Source: Syntrophaceae bacterium
Lineage (GTDB): Bacteria > Desulfobacterota > Desulfomonilia > Desulfomonilales > Desulfomonilaceae
DNA: 7,473 nucleotides
Reading direction: 5' to 3'
NCBI GenBank assembly: GCA_014874425.1
Contig: JACWAG010000237.1
Location: 1-7,473, forward strand
Each line of letters opens with the position of its first letter. Positions within the stretch are counted from its first letter, which is position 1. Both the position numbers and the translations under genes were made by a program. The notes beneath the pieces were generated by a model. It was not told the DNA's origin. It made no database searches and saw only the letters and a program-made list of their open reading frames with translations. This document shows positions 5,887 through 7,473 of the stretch, piece by piece.

Positions 5887-6870
5887 TCACAAACCTAATT
5901 GTACATCTACCGGTTGGCCCGGATGCAAAGTCGACGCTGTTTTGTAGTCGAAGCGGATCTCAATCATGATGACCAGCTTGGAACGACTCTCCTGGCTGTA
6001 AATCACAGGTGGAGTATATTCCACTTGTGGGGAAATGAAGCTTACTTTCCCGATCAGCGGCTCGCGCAGGCCATCCAGGAAGACTTGGACCTGTTCGCCA
6101 TAGTGTATTTTGGCAATTTCGGTCTCCGACACAAAGGCTCGAACCTTAACGTTCGGAGGCGGTAGCAGTACGACAGCAGGCCGGCCCGCTCCGACCCATT
6201 CGCCTTCCTGATAAAGCGTGTCAGATATTACACCTGCCTGCGGCGCATTCTGGCGCTTTTGGGAGAGATCCCACTCCGCCTTGGCCAGCGCGGCTTCCTT
6301 GGCCTGGACGACCGCCTTTGCAGCGGCAATCTGGTCAATGCGGGAGCCAAGCTGCGCTGTTTCCAGGTCCGCCTCAAGCTGCGCCACTCGCTTACGGTTC
6401 TGATCTCGGGTGGATCGGGCACGGTCAAGGTCTTGAGGGGCCGAGGCGCCGGTCTTTTCCAGATTATCCTGCCGTTCGAATTCTTTCTGTGACAGGACCA
6501 GTGCGGCTTGGGCTTGTTCAAGCTGAGCCTTGATAGATTCAATTTCCGTAGGGCGTTTCGGCTTTTTCGCATCCTCCAAATTTGACCGCGCCTGAGCGAG
6601 TTCGTCCGCAGCCTGGTCTCGGGAGTCTTTTTGGGGTTGACTGTCCAGGTTGAAAAGAGGATCACCGGCCTTCACCCACTGGCCCCGGTGGACGAAGAGC
6701 GATTCCAACTGACCAGAGAACGGCGACGCCACATAAACGAACTCTCCCTCAACATAGCCCTGCACGCGATTTGACGAATGAGAGCTACAACTGGTCAGGG
6801 CGACCAACACTACGAATGCGCAGCCAATAAAGATGAGAACTCTTTCTGGTTTTTGGTTGCAACCGATCAT
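5887..6870 (-). CDS. HlyD-family periplasmic adaptor lipoprotein (YbhG-like)
   Basis: This 327-aa membrane-fusion protein should link the ABC-2 transporter to the periplasm or an outer-membrane channel. A hydrophobic N-terminus (about 11-26) ends in the lipobox-like L25-T-S-C28, predicting lipid attachment at C28. A biotinyl-lipoyl half-motif (A-S-P-F-S-G-Q-L, 48-55, to A-G-D-P-L, 68-72) is followed by a long coiled-coil hairpin (about 77-205, rich in Ala, Gln, Glu and Lys), then the second lipoyl half (N-A-P-Q-A-G-V-I, 208-215) and a beta-barrel domain with V-S-E-T-E-I (247-252) and P-G-Q-P-V (317-321) typical of the family. Its ATG overlaps the regulator's stop as ATGA. No outer-membrane TolC-like gene is in the window, so a channel would be encoded elsewhere. 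Confidence 0.92.
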   Translation of the reverse strand: MIGCNQKPERVLIFIGCAFVVLVALTSCSSHSSNRVQGYVEGEFVYVASPFSGQLESLFVHRGQWVKAGDPLFNLDSQPQKDSRDQAADELAQARSNLEDAKKPKRPTEIESIKAQLEQAQAALVLSQKEFERQDNLEKTGASAPQDLDRARSTRDQNRKRVAQLEADLETAQLGSRIDQIAAAKAVVQAKEAALAKAEWDLSQKRQNAPQAGVISDTLYQEGEWVGAGRPAVVLLPPPNVKVRAFVSETEIAKIHYGEQVQVFLDGLREPLIGKVSFISPQVEYTPPVIYSQESRSKLVIMIEIRFDYKTASTLHPGQPVDVQLGL

Positions 6871-7469
6871 AGTGTCGCTCTCCCTGTTTCTGTGAACACA
6901 CCACGGAAAATCACCGTGATGATGCCGGAAAACCCGGCTTTTGCGGTAAGACCCAGCTCCGTAAGCTTTTCCGGATTCATTATTGCCTGTGTGGCGCCAA
7001 GCAGGATCTCGACGATCAGTTGAATTGGAACATCTTCTCTGATAATTCCTGCCGCCTGGCCAGCGCCAACCAGCTTGCCGAAATATTGATGAATCATCTC
7101 CCGGCGCCTAGTCTCCACTAGTGAGAACATTTCCGGGGCCTCACGCCGAAGGTCACGCAGAAACGGTGGCTGGATTTCATCCAAGTGCATTTGGACACGT
7201 GCGAGCAGTTGATGGAGCGTCGTGAGAAAATCTGATGAGGGGTTGGAAGTGATTTGTTGCAAATCGCTCTCGACGTTCCGGACTTTGTCGAAGAGCACAG
7301 CCTCCACAAGCGCCACTTTGCTGGGGAAATGCGCATAAAGCGTCTTTTTGCTCATCCCGAGTTCTCGCGCAAGGTCATCCATAGTGATGGAACGGAAACC
7401 GTAAGCAAAAAAATGACGCCGGGCTGCGGCCACAATTCTTTGTCGGCCGGAATTCCCGACGGGAGCCAC
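6867..7469 (-). CDS. TetR/AcrR-family transcriptional regulator (CecR-like position)
   Basis: This is a 200-aa one-component repressor-type protein. The N-terminal DNA-binding domain is clear: a helix R9-Q-R-I-V-A-A-A, the F-x-x-Y-G-F turn (20-25), and a helix-turn-helix at about 28-48 with M-D-D-L-A-R-E-L-G-M-S-K-K-T-L-Y-A-H-F. The C-terminal two-thirds is a divergent ligand-binding domain, which gives no clue to the inducer. The frame reaches the window edge: a GTG at 7469-7467 is the likely start, since it leaves the usual short lead before helix 1, but the frame is still open upstream, so a start outside the window is possible. It is the first gene of the cluster and overlaps the adaptor gene by 4 nt, so it probably regulates its own operon, as E. 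coli CecR does for ybhGFSR. The operator would lie beyond the right edge. Confidence 0.9.
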   Translation of the reverse strand: MAPVGNSGRQRIVAAARRHFFAYGFRSITMDDLARELGMSKKTLYAHFPSKVALVEAVLFDKVRNVESDLQQITSNPSSDFLTTLHQLLARVQMHLDEIQPPFLRDLRREAPEMFSLVETRRREMIHQYFGKLVGAGQAAGIIREDVPIQLIVEILLGATQAIMNPEKLTELGLTAKAGFSGIITVIFRGVFTETGRATL

Positions 7470-7473
7470 GTGC

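Overview
The window looks like a chromosomal segment from a Gram-negative bacterium. The support is a lipoprotein-type periplasmic adaptor, a Sec-exported nuclease-like protein and good Shine-Dalgarno sites. The family mix (DUF1638 next to an amidohydrolase, and a TetR/HlyD/ABC/ABC-2 cluster) would fit an anaerobic Desulfobacterota-like lineage, but this placement is inference only. The right-hand third is visibly richer in G+C than the left half, whose intergenic stretches are AT-rich.

Layout, left to right. Bases 2-160 (+) are the tail of an unrecognised gene cut by the window edge. A gap of about 210 bp contains a 9-bp inverted repeat. Bases 374-925 (-) encode a small secreted phospholipase-D-superfamily (HKD) protein of the Nuc type. 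A divergent intergenic region of about 125 bp with a perfect short hairpin separates it from a two-gene plus-strand unit: a DUF1638 protein (1051-1854) and a TIM-barrel amidohydrolase of the Amidohydro_2 type (1907-2791). Facing it is an unrecognised 113-aa protein (2958-3299, -). An AT-rich stretch of about 500 bp follows (3300-3817). Its one convincing element is a 24-codon membrane micro-ORF (3608-3682, -) with a near-perfect ribosome binding site.

The right half (3818-7469, all -) is a tightly packed efflux operon read right to left: TetR-type regulator, HlyD-family periplasmic adaptor lipoprotein, ABC ATPase, ABC-2 permease. Two junctions are ATGA overlaps and the third has a 3-nt gap, so the four genes are very probably co-transcribed and translationally coupled. 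Gene order matches the enterobacterial cecR-ybhGFSR operon, but with one nucleotide-binding domain and one permease, so the transporter presumably works as a homodimer. The regulator probably senses a toxic compound and controls its own operon; its promoter and operator lie outside the window.

The least understood parts are the DUF1638/amidohydrolase pair, the 113-aa orphan and the micro-ORF downstream of the efflux operon. I found no RNA gene, CRISPR array, insertion sequence or clear rho-independent terminator.
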